A stretch of 34,405 nt of DNA from Candidatus Cloacimonadota bacterium (lineage in GTDB: Bacteria; Cloacimonadota; Cloacimonadia; Cloacimonadales; Cloacimonadaceae): contig JAEWNJ010000089.1 in the NCBI GenBank assembly GCA_023392795.1, forward strand, positions 1 through 34,405, in the 5' to 3' direction. Shown piece after piece: positions 23,435 through 30,441 of this stretch. A model generated the notes under the pieces. The model was not told the DNA's origin and ran no database searches. It was given only the letters and a program-made list of their open reading frames with translations. A program made the translations under genes and the position numbers. Each line of letters begins with the position of its first letter. Position 1 is the first letter of the stretch.

Positions 23435-24207
23435 TGAACATCATCCTCAGTCCTTTGGACTATGCTATCGTATTACCCTTCATCTTTCTAGCCGGTTTTA
23501 TCGATGCCATCGCCGGCGGCGGTGGACTGATCTCATTGCCGGCTTACTGGAGTGTGGGCATTCCTCCCCACATCGCACTGGGAACGAATAAGTTTTCATC
23601 ATGCTCCGGCACCATCTTCTCTACCGCCAGATATTTCCGCGCCGGGATGATCGACGTACCGGTGGCTCTACTCAGCGCAGTCCTGGCCTTGATCGGTTCA
23701 TATCTGGGGGCTAGAACTGCTCTAGTGGTTTCCGCATCCTTCCTGAACTATCTGTTGATCATCCTCATCCCGCTGATCACTGTACTTACTTTGTTTAGCA
23801 AGAATCTCGGTTTTAGCGATAGGGCACACCTGCTAAGACTGGGCTACAGACTTCTTTTAGGGGGATTGGCAGGGTTGATTGTGGGATTTTATGATGGTTT
23901 CTTTGGCCCCGGCACAGGCACCTTCCTCATCCTCATCTACTCATCCTTGCTACACTACCAGTTCATCAGGGCAAACGGCAATACCAAAGTCGTCAATCTT
24001 GCTTCAAACATAGCTGCTGTGATCACCTTTGCCGTCGCGGGGAAAATCTATTACCCGATAGCGATACCCGCAGCGCTGTGTGGCATAGCCGGCAACCTGC
24101 TGGGTTCCAGAATGGTAGTCTTACGGGGAAACAAGCTTATCAAACAGGTCTTCATCCTGGCGCTGATCCTGCTCCTGGGACGTGTGTTGTATAACGTCCT
24201 ATACTAA
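23434..24207 (+). CDS. TSUP family (TauE/SafE) membrane permease
   Basis: The 257-residue membrane protein has about eight hydrophobic segments and the two internally repeated TSUP signatures. In the first half these are GFIDAIAGGGGLISLPAYWSVGIPPHIALGTNKFSS; the second half has GFYDGFFGPGTGTFLILIYS and ANGNTKVVNLASN. Members export or import sulfur compounds or small organic anions such as sulfite, sulfoacetate or taurine breakdown products. Nothing in the neighbourhood points to sulfur metabolism, so the substrate is open. The start codon overlaps the stop of the outer-membrane protein gene (TAATG). No terminator is visible in the gap that follows. Confidence 0.92.
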   Translation: MNIILSPLDYAIVLPFIFLAGFIDAIAGGGGLISLPAYWSVGIPPHIALGTNKFSSCSGTIFSTARYFRAGMIDVPVALLSAVLALIGSYLGARTALVVSASFLNYLLIILIPLITVLTLFSKNLGFSDRAHLLRLGYRLLLGGLAGLIVGFYDGFFGPGTGTFLILIYSSLLHYQFIRANGNTKVVNLASNIAAVITFAVAGKIYYPIAIPAALCGIAGNLLGSRMVVLRGNKLIKQVFILALILLLGRVLYNVLY

Positions 24208-24534
24208 GGCTTCATTCCTGACCGGCAGTTTATATTTGCGGTGGTTGTTTGATCTCTTCGAGACTGAGTGGGTATACTCCCTTTTCCACGGAGATCGGGG
24301 GAGCTTGCCCAGCAGGGATGCTAGACATCATACGCGCCTGCCTGCAAGCAGTGGTGCGGATCGCATTGCCTTTGTTGATAGATATATTCAAGACACGCAT
24401 CAGGAAGTTTCGTAGTGTTTTGCTGGTTATTTCGAATCCGGTCTATTGATGGCATAAATGCTTCCAGAGCTTTACATAAGGGACGTTTGGAACCTGGCGC
24501 TGCATCCCAAACTCAGTTTCCGGCATTTTTTCTC
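24208..24534. other. Gene-free stretch before the second HU gene
   Basis: A 77-codon frame starting inside the TSUP gene crosses this stretch but has no ribosome binding site and no recognisable protein. A short dyad TGCGGATCGCA lies at 24355-24365, and several GC-rich short inverted words occur in 24290-24370. I see no tRNA, terminator or known RNA family. Confidence 0.35.
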
Positions 24535-24563
24535 TTGACACAAAAGCTAAGGCTCGGATTTTG
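24535..24563 (+). promoter_or_regulatory. Promoter of the second HU/IHF gene
   Basis: TTGACA (24535-24540) is followed after 17 bp by ATTTTG (24558-24563), leaving a leader of about 60 nt. Confidence 0.5.
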
Positions 24564-24629
24564 AGTATCTTATTGGCTGATCGCTGATACTTACAGATTA
24601 AAATACAGACAAAGTTTAAGGAGTTAAAC

Positions 24630-24920
24630 ATGACAAAAGCTGATCTTGTAAAGGTAATCTCAGAAAATACCGGGATTATCCGCAAAGACGTCGCAGTAGT
24701 AGTTGATTCCCTGTTCCAGGGCATCAAGGACATCCTGGCTGAAGGTAACCACATAGAAATCCGTGGCTTTGGCACCTTCCGCCTGAAAACTCGTAAACCC
24801 CGCGTTGGCCGTAATCCCAAAACTGATGAGAAAGTTCCTGTACCGGAACGTACAGTTCCCACATTCAAGTTTTCCCGTGAGTTTAAGAATAACGTAGTTG
24901 ACCTCAAGATAAAGAAATAA
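24630..24920 (+). CDS. HU/IHF family DNA-binding protein (second paralogue)
   Basis: The 96-residue DNA-bending protein has the HU/IHF fold: MTKADLVKVISENTGIIRKD, IEIRGFGTFRLKTRKPRVGRNP at the base of the arm, and VPVPERTVPTFKFSREFKNNV at the end. The arm (RKPRVGRNPKT) and the VPVPERTVPTFK stretch are closer to IHF-type members than the paralogue at 17931, which keeps the HU-type KIPARKVPVFKAGK. AAGGAG stands 6 nt before the ATG. It is co-transcribed with a tiny basic ribosomal peptide 12 bp downstream, ending at a strong terminator. Whether it pairs with the other HU is unknown. Confidence 0.95.
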   Translation: MTKADLVKVISENTGIIRKDVAVVVDSLFQGIKDILAEGNHIEIRGFGTFRLKTRKPRVGRNPKTDEKVPVPERTVPTFKFSREFKNNVVDLKIKK

Positions 24921-24932
24921 GGACGGCGAATT

Positions 24933-25025
24933 ATGCCTTGCGGAAAGAAGAAAAAACGCCACAAAATTGCCACACATAAGCGGAAAAAACGCCTACGGAA
25001 GAATCGTCATAAGAAGAATAAATAG
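24933..25025 (+). CDS. Tiny basic AURKAIP1/COX24-type ribosomal peptide, 30 aa
   Basis: Thirty residues, more than half Lys, Arg or His: MPCGKKKKRHKIATHKRKKR, then LRKNRHKKNK. This matches very short proteins annotated with the AURKAIP1/COX24 (mS38-like) domain in Bacteroidota and relatives, whose usual form starts MPSGKKRKRHK; here Cys replaces Ser at position 3. Relatives in mitochondria and mycobacteria (bS22) are small-subunit ribosomal proteins near the decoding region, so a ribosomal role is inferred. AAGGA lies 9 nt before the ATG. It follows the HU/IHF gene by 12 bp and is followed at once by a terminator. Gene callers with a length cut-off would miss it. Confidence 0.88.
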   Translation: MPCGKKKKRHKIATHKRKKRLRKNRHKKNK

Positions 25026-25034
25026 ATTCTATTG

Positions 25035-25062
25035 CCACCCCGGACCGGGGTGGTTTTTTTTT
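25035..25062 (+). terminator. Strong intrinsic terminator
   Basis: CCACCCC (25035-25041), loop GGACC and GGGGTGG (25047-25053) are followed by nine T (25054-25062). It ends the HU/IHF-ribosomal peptide unit. Confidence 0.95.
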
Positions 25063-25121
25063 GCTTGGCTTTGTTGCCCCTCCGGCTAGCTTGTCTTTAC
25101 TAAGATGCTTTTGGAGTATTC

Positions 25122-25349
25122 ATGAAATATCTAAAACTGGTAAACATCCTGCTGTTTCTGGCCGCATTGCTCACCGCGATCGGGATAGCACTATACACTT
25201 TGCCCACAGCCCTGCAGTATTCTGAGACGATGGCAGACCTCCACCGCTTTGCCGGGCTCTGCTTTTTCATCCTTGCTATCATCCACATCACATTGAATTG
25301 GTCCTGGATTCGCAGCCAGATCCTGGGGAAGAAAAAGGGCAAGAAGTAA
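25122..25349 (+). CDS. DUF4405-like small membrane protein, 75 aa
   Basis: The protein has two membrane segments, about residues 5-27 and 42-62, and a basic tail (KKKGKK). A histidine starts each side of the second segment: ADLHRFAGLCFFILAIIHIT (His41 and His58), followed by LNWSWIR. This HxxxG...HxxLNW pattern is that of DUF4405 proteins, which resemble heme-binding four-helix cytochrome b parts; here there are only two helices, so a dimer would be needed. GGAG lies 5 nt before the ATG. The aminotransferase gene starts 10 bp after its stop, so they are probably co-transcribed. Confidence 0.75.
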   Translation: MKYLKLVNILLFLAALLTAIGIALYTLPTALQYSETMADLHRFAGLCFFILAIIHITLNWSWIRSQILGKKKGKK

Positions 25350-25359
25350 GGCCAGGCAA

Positions 25360-26433
25360 ATGGTGAATCATCTTTTCCGCACTGATCTGTCCGGATTGAA
25401 GGCATCTGTGGTGAATGTCCCGGTGAAAGAGCGCATGATGTGCCTGAATGAGAGCTGTCTCGATCCCTATCAAGCAATCAGGGAAGACTTTCACAAACTG
25501 ATGTCCGGGGTTCGCCTAAACCGCTATCTCTCACAGGTAAGCGCTGATCTGGACACTGCCTTGGCCGATTATGTCGGATTTGGGTTACAACAGGAAAACA
25601 TCATCCGGGCTAATGGTGCGGACGATATCCTCTATCACATATTTCTGGCTGTAAGAGAGGGCGAACAGAGCTTTGCCCTGTCCCTGGCGCCGTCTTACTT
25701 TGATTACAAGACCTTCGCTCTGGCTGTGGGGTTGAAGATTAGGTTTCAAGACCTTTTACCAGATTTCTCCTTCGATGCTGAAGCATACATCCAAAAAGCC
25801 AGCGATCCCAATTGCCGCCTGGCCATTCTCTGTAATCCGAATAACCCCACCGGCAATCTCTTCCCCAAAGATCAATTGCGCAGAGTGATAGAAGCATTAC
25901 CCGATAAACTGGTATTGATCGACGAAACTTACTACGAGTTTTCTGGCCACACTTTTGCCGATGAGATTGCCAAATACCCCAATCTCATCCTCGTTCGCAG
26001 CTTTTCCAAAGCGTTCTCTGGAGCTGGATTGCGCTTTGGATATGCCATATCTGATGAGCAAAACATTCATGAACTGCGCAAGGTCTTCACTACTTTTCAT
26101 CAAAGCATACTGGTTCAAGCTTTTACTCTGAGCATACTCCGCCACTACAAGCTCTTTCAAAAGCAGGTGAGAGATATCGTAGAGCTAAAGCAAACATTGT
26201 ACCTCAGAATGAAGGCCCTACCGAGCGTCACAGTGTACCCCTCGGCTACAAACTTCCTCACCTTCAGTCTCGGACCCAGGACTGCCGACTTTTCCCAGTA
26301 CTTGCAGGATCATGAGATAGCGCTTCGGGATGTCGGCGCTCATCCCCTCCTGAAAGACCACCTCCGCGTAACGATCAGCTGCGCAGATGATGTAGCTGCT
26401 TTTGAAGGTATACTTTCTGCTTTTTTGGGCTGA
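25360..26433 (+). CDS. hisC: Histidinol-phosphate aminotransferase family (class I/II PLP enzyme)
   Basis: The 357-residue protein is a fold-type I aminotransferase. The PLP lysine is Lys217 in RSFSKAFSGAGLRFGY. CNPNNPTGNLF (about 157-167) binds the cofactor, IDETYYEFSG has the conserved Asp and Tyr, and the phosphate-binding residues lie in the SFSK loop. The closest family is HisC, which transaminates imidazole-acetol phosphate and glutamate in histidine synthesis. The same family includes aromatic aminotransferases and the CobD decarboxylase. No other histidine or cobalamin gene is nearby, so the substrate is not fixed. The N-terminal part (FRTDLSGLKA) is somewhat divergent. The ribosome binding site is weak (AGG about 4 nt upstream). 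Confidence 0.82.
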   Translation: MVNHLFRTDLSGLKASVVNVPVKERMMCLNESCLDPYQAIREDFHKLMSGVRLNRYLSQVSADLDTALADYVGFGLQQENIIRANGADDILYHIFLAVREGEQSFALSLAPSYFDYKTFALAVGLKIRFQDLLPDFSFDAEAYIQKASDPNCRLAILCNPNNPTGNLFPKDQLRRVIEALPDKLVLIDETYYEFSGHTFADEIAKYPNLILVRSFSKAFSGAGLRFGYAISDEQNIHELRKVFTTFHQSILVQAFTLSILRHYKLFQKQVRDIVELKQTLYLRMKALPSVTVYPSATNFLTFSLGPRTADFSQYLQDHEIALRDVGAHPLLKDHLRVTISCADDVAAFEGILSAFLG

Positions 26434-26753
26434 GTAAAGGATTCGCCATAATCCAGAACCAGGTTCCCACTGTAGTCATCATATACAGCACGATAGATCC
26501 AATCTTATACGGTTATGTAGCATCCAGCTTTCCCCTTTCAGGCCACTGATCTAGCATTATTTTAGCCCATATCAAGCGTTGATTGTTAAGGCTTGATATG
26601 AGCCAGACAGGGAAGAGATAAACACTGTCAAGGGGGCGAAGAGGCGTGTTTTCCCTTCACTTCGAGAACCGTACAAATGGGATGCAAAAGGTAAGGCTAT
26701 GGGTAAATCAGGCTGTCTTTGTAAAAGAGTGAATGCAAGTTGAAACTCTTCAC
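26434..26753. other. Structured gene-free region upstream of rpmE
   Basis: No gene is seen. A perfect 10-bp inverted repeat, CATATCAAGC (26568-26577) and GCTTGATATG (26591-26600), has a 13-nt loop and no T-tract. Just after it GGGAA plus AACAC (26610-26614, 26621-26625) can pair with GTGTT plus TTCCC (26646-26655). AAGAGT (26725-26730) and ACTCTT (26745-26750) stand directly before the rpmE -35. The cluster could be a small RNA or a control region. Confidence 0.4.
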
Positions 26754-26782
26754 TTGACATAAACATGGCCTGCGAAAACCTT
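26754..26782 (+). promoter_or_regulatory. rpmE promoter
   Basis: TTGACA (26754-26759) is followed after 17 bp by AACCTT (26777-26782), a weak -10, about 38 bp before the start codon. Confidence 0.5.
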
Positions 26783-26820
26783 GTCTCAAATCATAGGAAT
26801 TTATACAAGGAGCAAGATAA

Positions 26821-27030
26821 ATGAAACAGGGAATTCATCCTAAATACGAAGTTGCCACTGTTACCTGCGCTTGCGGAAACACCTTTGAAACCCGCAGCAC
26901 CAAAGGTAGCATGCAGGTCGATATCTGCAACGTTTGCCATCCGTTCTACACTGGCAAGCAGAAGATTATGGACACCGCCGGTCGTGTCGAAAAGTTCAAC
27001 AAGAAGTATAATCGCACAAACGAGCAATAG
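26821..27030 (+). CDS. rpmE: 50S ribosomal protein L31 (bL31), zinc-binding form
   Basis: bL31 bridges the two ribosomal subunits. The 69-residue protein has the typical start MKQGIHPKYEVATVTC and the end HPFYTGKQKIMDTAGRVEKF. The zinc ligands C16, C18, C36 and C39 are all present, so this is the zinc-binding (C+) type and not the zinc-free paralogue. AAGGAG lies 8 nt before the ATG. It precedes the DUF1385 and prfA genes, an order seen in many bacteria, with an attenuator-like hairpin between. Confidence 0.97.
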   Translation: MKQGIHPKYEVATVTCACGNTFETRSTKGSMQVDICNVCHPFYTGKQKIMDTAGRVEKFNKKYNRTNEQ

Positions 27031-27049
27031 ATACCCGGAATTCAATTTA

Positions 27050-27092
27050 CGCCAGTCTGCCCCACATTTTGGAACGGGAGAGTGGCGTTTTT
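27050..27092 (+). terminator. Imperfect hairpin plus T-tract between rpmE and the DUF1385 gene
   Basis: CGCCA (27050-27054) pairs with TGGCG (27083-27087). Inside, TCT pairs with AGA and CCC pairs with GGG, with one mismatch, one bulge and a loop of about 13 nt. TTTTT follows at 27088-27092. It probably lowers read-through from rpmE. Confidence 0.6.
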
Positions 27093-27113
27093 CTTTATTG
27101 TAAAGGAAGTAGC

Positions 27114-28082
27114 ATGAAACAGGAAATCAGTGTTGGCGGGCAAGCCGTTATCGAAGGCGTGATGATGCGCGGACCCAAACAATTGGCTACGGCTATCCGT
27201 CGAAAAAATGGTGAAATAGAGCTGAAGATAACCCCGTTTATCAGCGTTACCCAGAGCGTAAAGCTGTATGGCAAACCGATCATCAGGGGTTTCGTGTCGC
27301 TCATAGAGATGATGAAGATAGGGTTTTCGACCCTTACTTTTTCAGCAGATCGCTACGAACTGGATCTGAAGGCGGAAGAAGTCGCCTCAGGTAAGGAGCA
27401 CAAAGAAGTCTCCAAAACCCGCGCCAAACTGGAAGAGGGGATCAGCTATATCATCGCCTTTGGATTGGCCTTTTTGCTATTTGGATTACTGCCTTACATG
27501 CTAGCGGACTGGATGAACCTCTCCAAGCAGGATTTCTACTTTAACCTCTTTGCCGGCAGTATACGCATCATTTTCTTCGTACTCTATGTATGGATCATCT
27601 CGCTGATGAAGGATGTGAAGCGCCTCTTTCGCTATCATGGCGCGGAGCATAAAAACGTGAATGCCTACGAGCACGATGCGGCTCTTCAGGTAGCATCGAT
27701 CCAATCCTATACCACCATCCATCCTCGCTGCGGGACAAGCTTTATGTTTTTCGTGCTGCTGGTGGGCATCCTTACCTTTTCCATCACCGACACTCTGGTC
27801 TCTGCGTGGTTTGTACATGGCCCCATCCCAGTGTATTATCGCCTGGCTTACCATCTGTTGCTGATCCCCCTCGTATCCGGACTCAGTTATGAAGTACTGA
27901 AGTTTTCCGGGCGAAATCTGGATCATCCTCTGGTAAAATTGATGACGGTTCCCGGGATGGCTCTGCAACGCATCACCACTCAGCCGCCAGATGATGAGAT
28001 GGTGGAGACTGCCCTGGTGGCGATGAAAGCTGCACTGGAAATGGATTACAGCACCCATAACGTTACTCTTTTGGAAGACTAG
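27114..28082 (+). CDS. DUF1385 membrane protein (YqhQ-like)
   Basis: The 322-residue protein matches DUF1385, often annotated as a putative metal-dependent enzyme. It has the opening ISVGGQAVIEGVMMRGPKQLATAIR, the central signature FRYHGAEHKNVNAYEHD (about 182-198, with two conserved His) and HPRCGTSFMFFVLL. Four or more hydrophobic segments lie at about 110-135, 145-170, 210-235 and 245-270. The ATG at 27114 is chosen over 27069 because AAGGAAG is 4 nt upstream and the family begins here. It is located directly upstream of prfA (2-bp gap), as in many Firmicutes and Thermotogae. Function remains unproven in the family. Confidence 0.9.
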   Translation: MKQEISVGGQAVIEGVMMRGPKQLATAIRRKNGEIELKITPFISVTQSVKLYGKPIIRGFVSLIEMMKIGFSTLTFSADRYELDLKAEEVASGKEHKEVSKTRAKLEEGISYIIAFGLAFLLFGLLPYMLADWMNLSKQDFYFNLFAGSIRIIFFVLYVWIISLMKDVKRLFRYHGAEHKNVNAYEHDAALQVASIQSYTTIHPRCGTSFMFFVLLVGILTFSITDTLVSAWFVHGPIPVYYRLAYHLLLIPLVSGLSYEVLKFSGRNLDHPLVKLMTVPGMALQRITTQPPDDEMVETALVAMKAALEMDYSTHNVTLLED

Positions 28083-28084
28083 AC

Positions 28085-29152
28085 ATGCTTCCTGTATCGA
28101 AACTCCAAGCCCTGGCGGAAGAACACGAACAACTGCAGGGACAGGTATCCGACGCTTCCCTGATGAGCGATGCGCGCAAATACCGCGATCTGATGCGGCG
28201 CTACAAAGAACTCACAGCCATTACCGATTGCTGGCAACGCTATCAAAGCATAGATAACGAACTGATGGAAGCCAGGCACATCCTGGAAAGCGAAAGCGAT
28301 CATGAACTGATCCAGATGGCCAAGGAAGAGATCGGCACTCTAAGCGAGAAGCTGGATGCTGCAGAACAGGAATTGCGCGAACTCTTGATACCCGGCGATC
28401 CCAACGACGAAAAGAACGCCATCATCGAGATCAGAGCTGGCACCGGCGGAGAAGAAGCAGCTCTGTTTGTGGCTGATCTATATCGAATGTACAGTTATTA
28501 CGCTGAGCAGAAGGGCTGGAAGAAACAACTGATCGATAGTTCTGAGACCGGTCTGGGCGGATATAAAGAAGTAGTGATGCAGCTAAACGGAGAAAACGCC
28601 TATGGACTGATGCGTTTTGAAAGCGGTGTTCACCGCGTGCAGCGCATCCCGGTAACAGAATCAGGTGGACGGATTCATACTTCGGCAGTCACGGTGGCGG
28701 TATTGCCAGAAGCAGAAGAAGTGGACATCGAGATCAGTGACAATGATCTGCGCGTGGACGTGTATCGCAGTAGCGGTAATGGCGGCCAGAGCGTCAACAC
28801 CACTGATTCTGCCGTGCGTATCACCCACATCCCCACGGGATTGGTGATCACTTGCCAGGATGAAAAATCCCAAATTAAGAACAAAGCCAAAGCTATGAAG
28901 GTGTTGCGGAGCAAACTCCTTGATCTTGAGATCAGCAAACAGGAACAACAAATTGCCTCATCCCGCAAGGCTCAGGTATCCACCGGAGACCGTTCGGCCA
29001 AGATCAGAACCTACAATTTCCCTCAAAGCAGGGTTACCGACCACAGAATAAACTTGACAAGCTATAACCTTGACGGTTTTTTGGCGGGAAACATCGATGA
29101 TTTTGTGCAATCGCTCAGAATAGCGCACAGAAATGAAAAGGTTAATGAGTAA
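28085..29152 (+). CDS. prfA: Peptide chain release factor 1
   Basis: RF1 ends translation at UAA and UAG. The 355 residues have a long N-terminal helical domain and the stop-codon-reading tripeptide P-V-T at 189-191 (RVQRIPVTESGGRIHTS). This fits the RF1 P-x-T class and not the SPF of RF2. The catalytic GGQ is at 233-235 in RSSGNGGQSVNTTDSAVR. GGAAG lies 7 nt before the ATG. The glutamine methyltransferase gene prmC, which often follows prfA, is absent here; the next gene, starting at the base after its stop, is a CBS-domain membrane protein. Confidence 0.97.
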   Translation: MLPVSKLQALAEEHEQLQGQVSDASLMSDARKYRDLMRRYKELTAITDCWQRYQSIDNELMEARHILESESDHELIQMAKEEIGTLSEKLDAAEQELRELLIPGDPNDEKNAIIEIRAGTGGEEAALFVADLYRMYSYYAEQKGWKKQLIDSSETGLGGYKEVVMQLNGENAYGLMRFESGVHRVQRIPVTESGGRIHTSAVTVAVLPEAEEVDIEISDNDLRVDVYRSSGNGGQSVNTTDSAVRITHIPTGLVITCQDEKSQIKNKAKAMKVLRSKLLDLEISKQEQQIASSRKAQVSTGDRSAKIRTYNFPQSRVTDHRINLTSYNLDGFLAGNIDDFVQSLRIAHRNEKVNE

Positions 29153-30415
29153 ATGGCTTTCCTACAAGTAGTATTGATCGTTTTGATTTTGCTTTTCTTC
29201 CTGCTACTGTCTTTTGTGTTTTCAGGCATGGAGACCGGCTTGATATCGATCGATCAAATCGCACTGGAACACGCTGCGAAGCGCGACCGCAGCCGCACCT
29301 CGCTGTTGAAGTTTATTCGTCATCCCGACAAGTTTCTGGGCACCACGCTTATCGGGAATAATATCGCCAACGCCATTCTGGCATCCCTTTCCACCTTGAT
29401 CGTTACCCAGCTTGGTAGCTTCGCCTTCGATCCACGCCTTACTTCCCTGGTTATAGGCGTAGTGGTGCTGATCTTTGGTGAGATAGTCCCCAAAGCTCTG
29501 TTTCGTGATCATGCTGACAGCATTGTACCCCGGCTTTATCCCATGCTGCGTTTCTTTTACTTCCTCTTTCGTCCCTTTGTGGCAGTGGTGACCTACATCA
29601 ATAAAGGTCTGCGCAAGATGTTGAAAATGGAAGATAGTCAACAGTACGATTATCTTACTAAGGATGACATTACCTTCCTCTTTTCTCAAGCCAACGATGA
29701 TGACGTAATCAGTGCCCCGCAGATGGAAATGATCGAAGACGCGCTTGATTTCAAGGAATTGGAAGCGCGCAATGTAATGGTCCCCCGCACGGACATTGTT
29801 GCCATACCAGATACAGCAACGATCCGGGAAGTGATAGAAATTGCCAAGGAAGAGGGCTTTACCCGGTATCCTGTGTATCGCAATAGTATCGATGACATTG
29901 TGGGTATCCTGATCATCTACGATATTCTGAAGAAAGAGATCAAAGAGGATATGCCGGCCTCACAGATCCTGCACGAACCCTACTATGCCCCGGAGAATAC
30001 GGATCTGGATGTTCTGCTAAAAGAAATGCAGAGCCACCGCCGCTCCATGGCCATCATCGTGGATTCATACGGTGGAACCGCCGGTATGGTTACCATGGAA
30101 GACATCCTGGAAGAGATTGTGGGCGATATCGAAGATGAATACGACGTGGATGAAGAGAAAGATGTGGAGCAGATCAGCCCCAACACCTGGATTGCCACGG
30201 CTGATGTGGAGATAGACCGCCTAGCAGATGATCATGATATCCTCCTCCCCGAGGGCGATTATGAAACCATCGCCGGGCTGATCCTGGATAAATTGGAACG
30301 AATCCCGCATCAAGGGCAGTTCATCAACATCGAACCCTATCGCATTCAGGTCTTGCAAGCCACCGATAAAAAGATCGTGAAAGTGAAGATCCACAAACTG
30401 GCTGATACAAACTGA
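29153..30415 (+). CDS. HlyC/CorC family protein (DUF21-CBS pair-CorC domain)
   Basis: The 420-residue membrane protein has the CNNM/CorC architecture. The N-terminal DUF21 domain (about 1-180) has several hydrophobic segments and the signatures SGMETGLIS and GTTLIGNNIANAILASL. Two CBS modules follow at about 205-320 (VMVPRTDIVAIPDTATIREV and VDSYGGTAGMVTMEDILEEIVGDIEDEYD). The C-terminal CorC_HlyC domain is at about 335-415. Related proteins take part in magnesium or cobalt export; haemolysin names are historical. The start follows the prfA stop without any spacer, with AAGG inside the end of prfA as the likely ribosome site, so translation is coupled. Confidence 0.93.
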   Translation: MAFLQVVLIVLILLFFLLLSFVFSGMETGLISIDQIALEHAAKRDRSRTSLLKFIRHPDKFLGTTLIGNNIANAILASLSTLIVTQLGSFAFDPRLTSLVIGVVVLIFGEIVPKALFRDHADSIVPRLYPMLRFFYFLFRPFVAVVTYINKGLRKMLKMEDSQQYDYLTKDDITFLFSQANDDDVISAPQMEMIEDALDFKELEARNVMVPRTDIVAIPDTATIREVIEIAKEEGFTRYPVYRNSIDDIVGILIIYDILKKEIKEDMPASQILHEPYYAPENTDLDVLLKEMQSHRRSMAIIVDSYGGTAGMVTMEDILEEIVGDIEDEYDVDEEKDVEQISPNTWIATADVEIDRLADDHDILLPEGDYETIAGLILDKLERIPHQGQFINIEPYRIQVLQATDKKIVKVKIHKLADTN

Positions 30416-30441
30416 TTAATGATATAAACGAGGTTATAGCT

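Noticed and set aside
24182..24415. 77-codon frame after the TSUP gene
   Set aside because: Starts inside the TSUP gene, has no ribosome binding site and no recognisable protein.
24425..24439. GGTTATTTCGAATCC, which looks like a tRNA T-arm
   Set aside because: No acceptor stem, D-arm or anticodon arm can be built around it.
29150..29156. Missing prmC after prfA as sign of gene loss
   Set aside because: prmC is often elsewhere in the genome; a single window cannot show loss.
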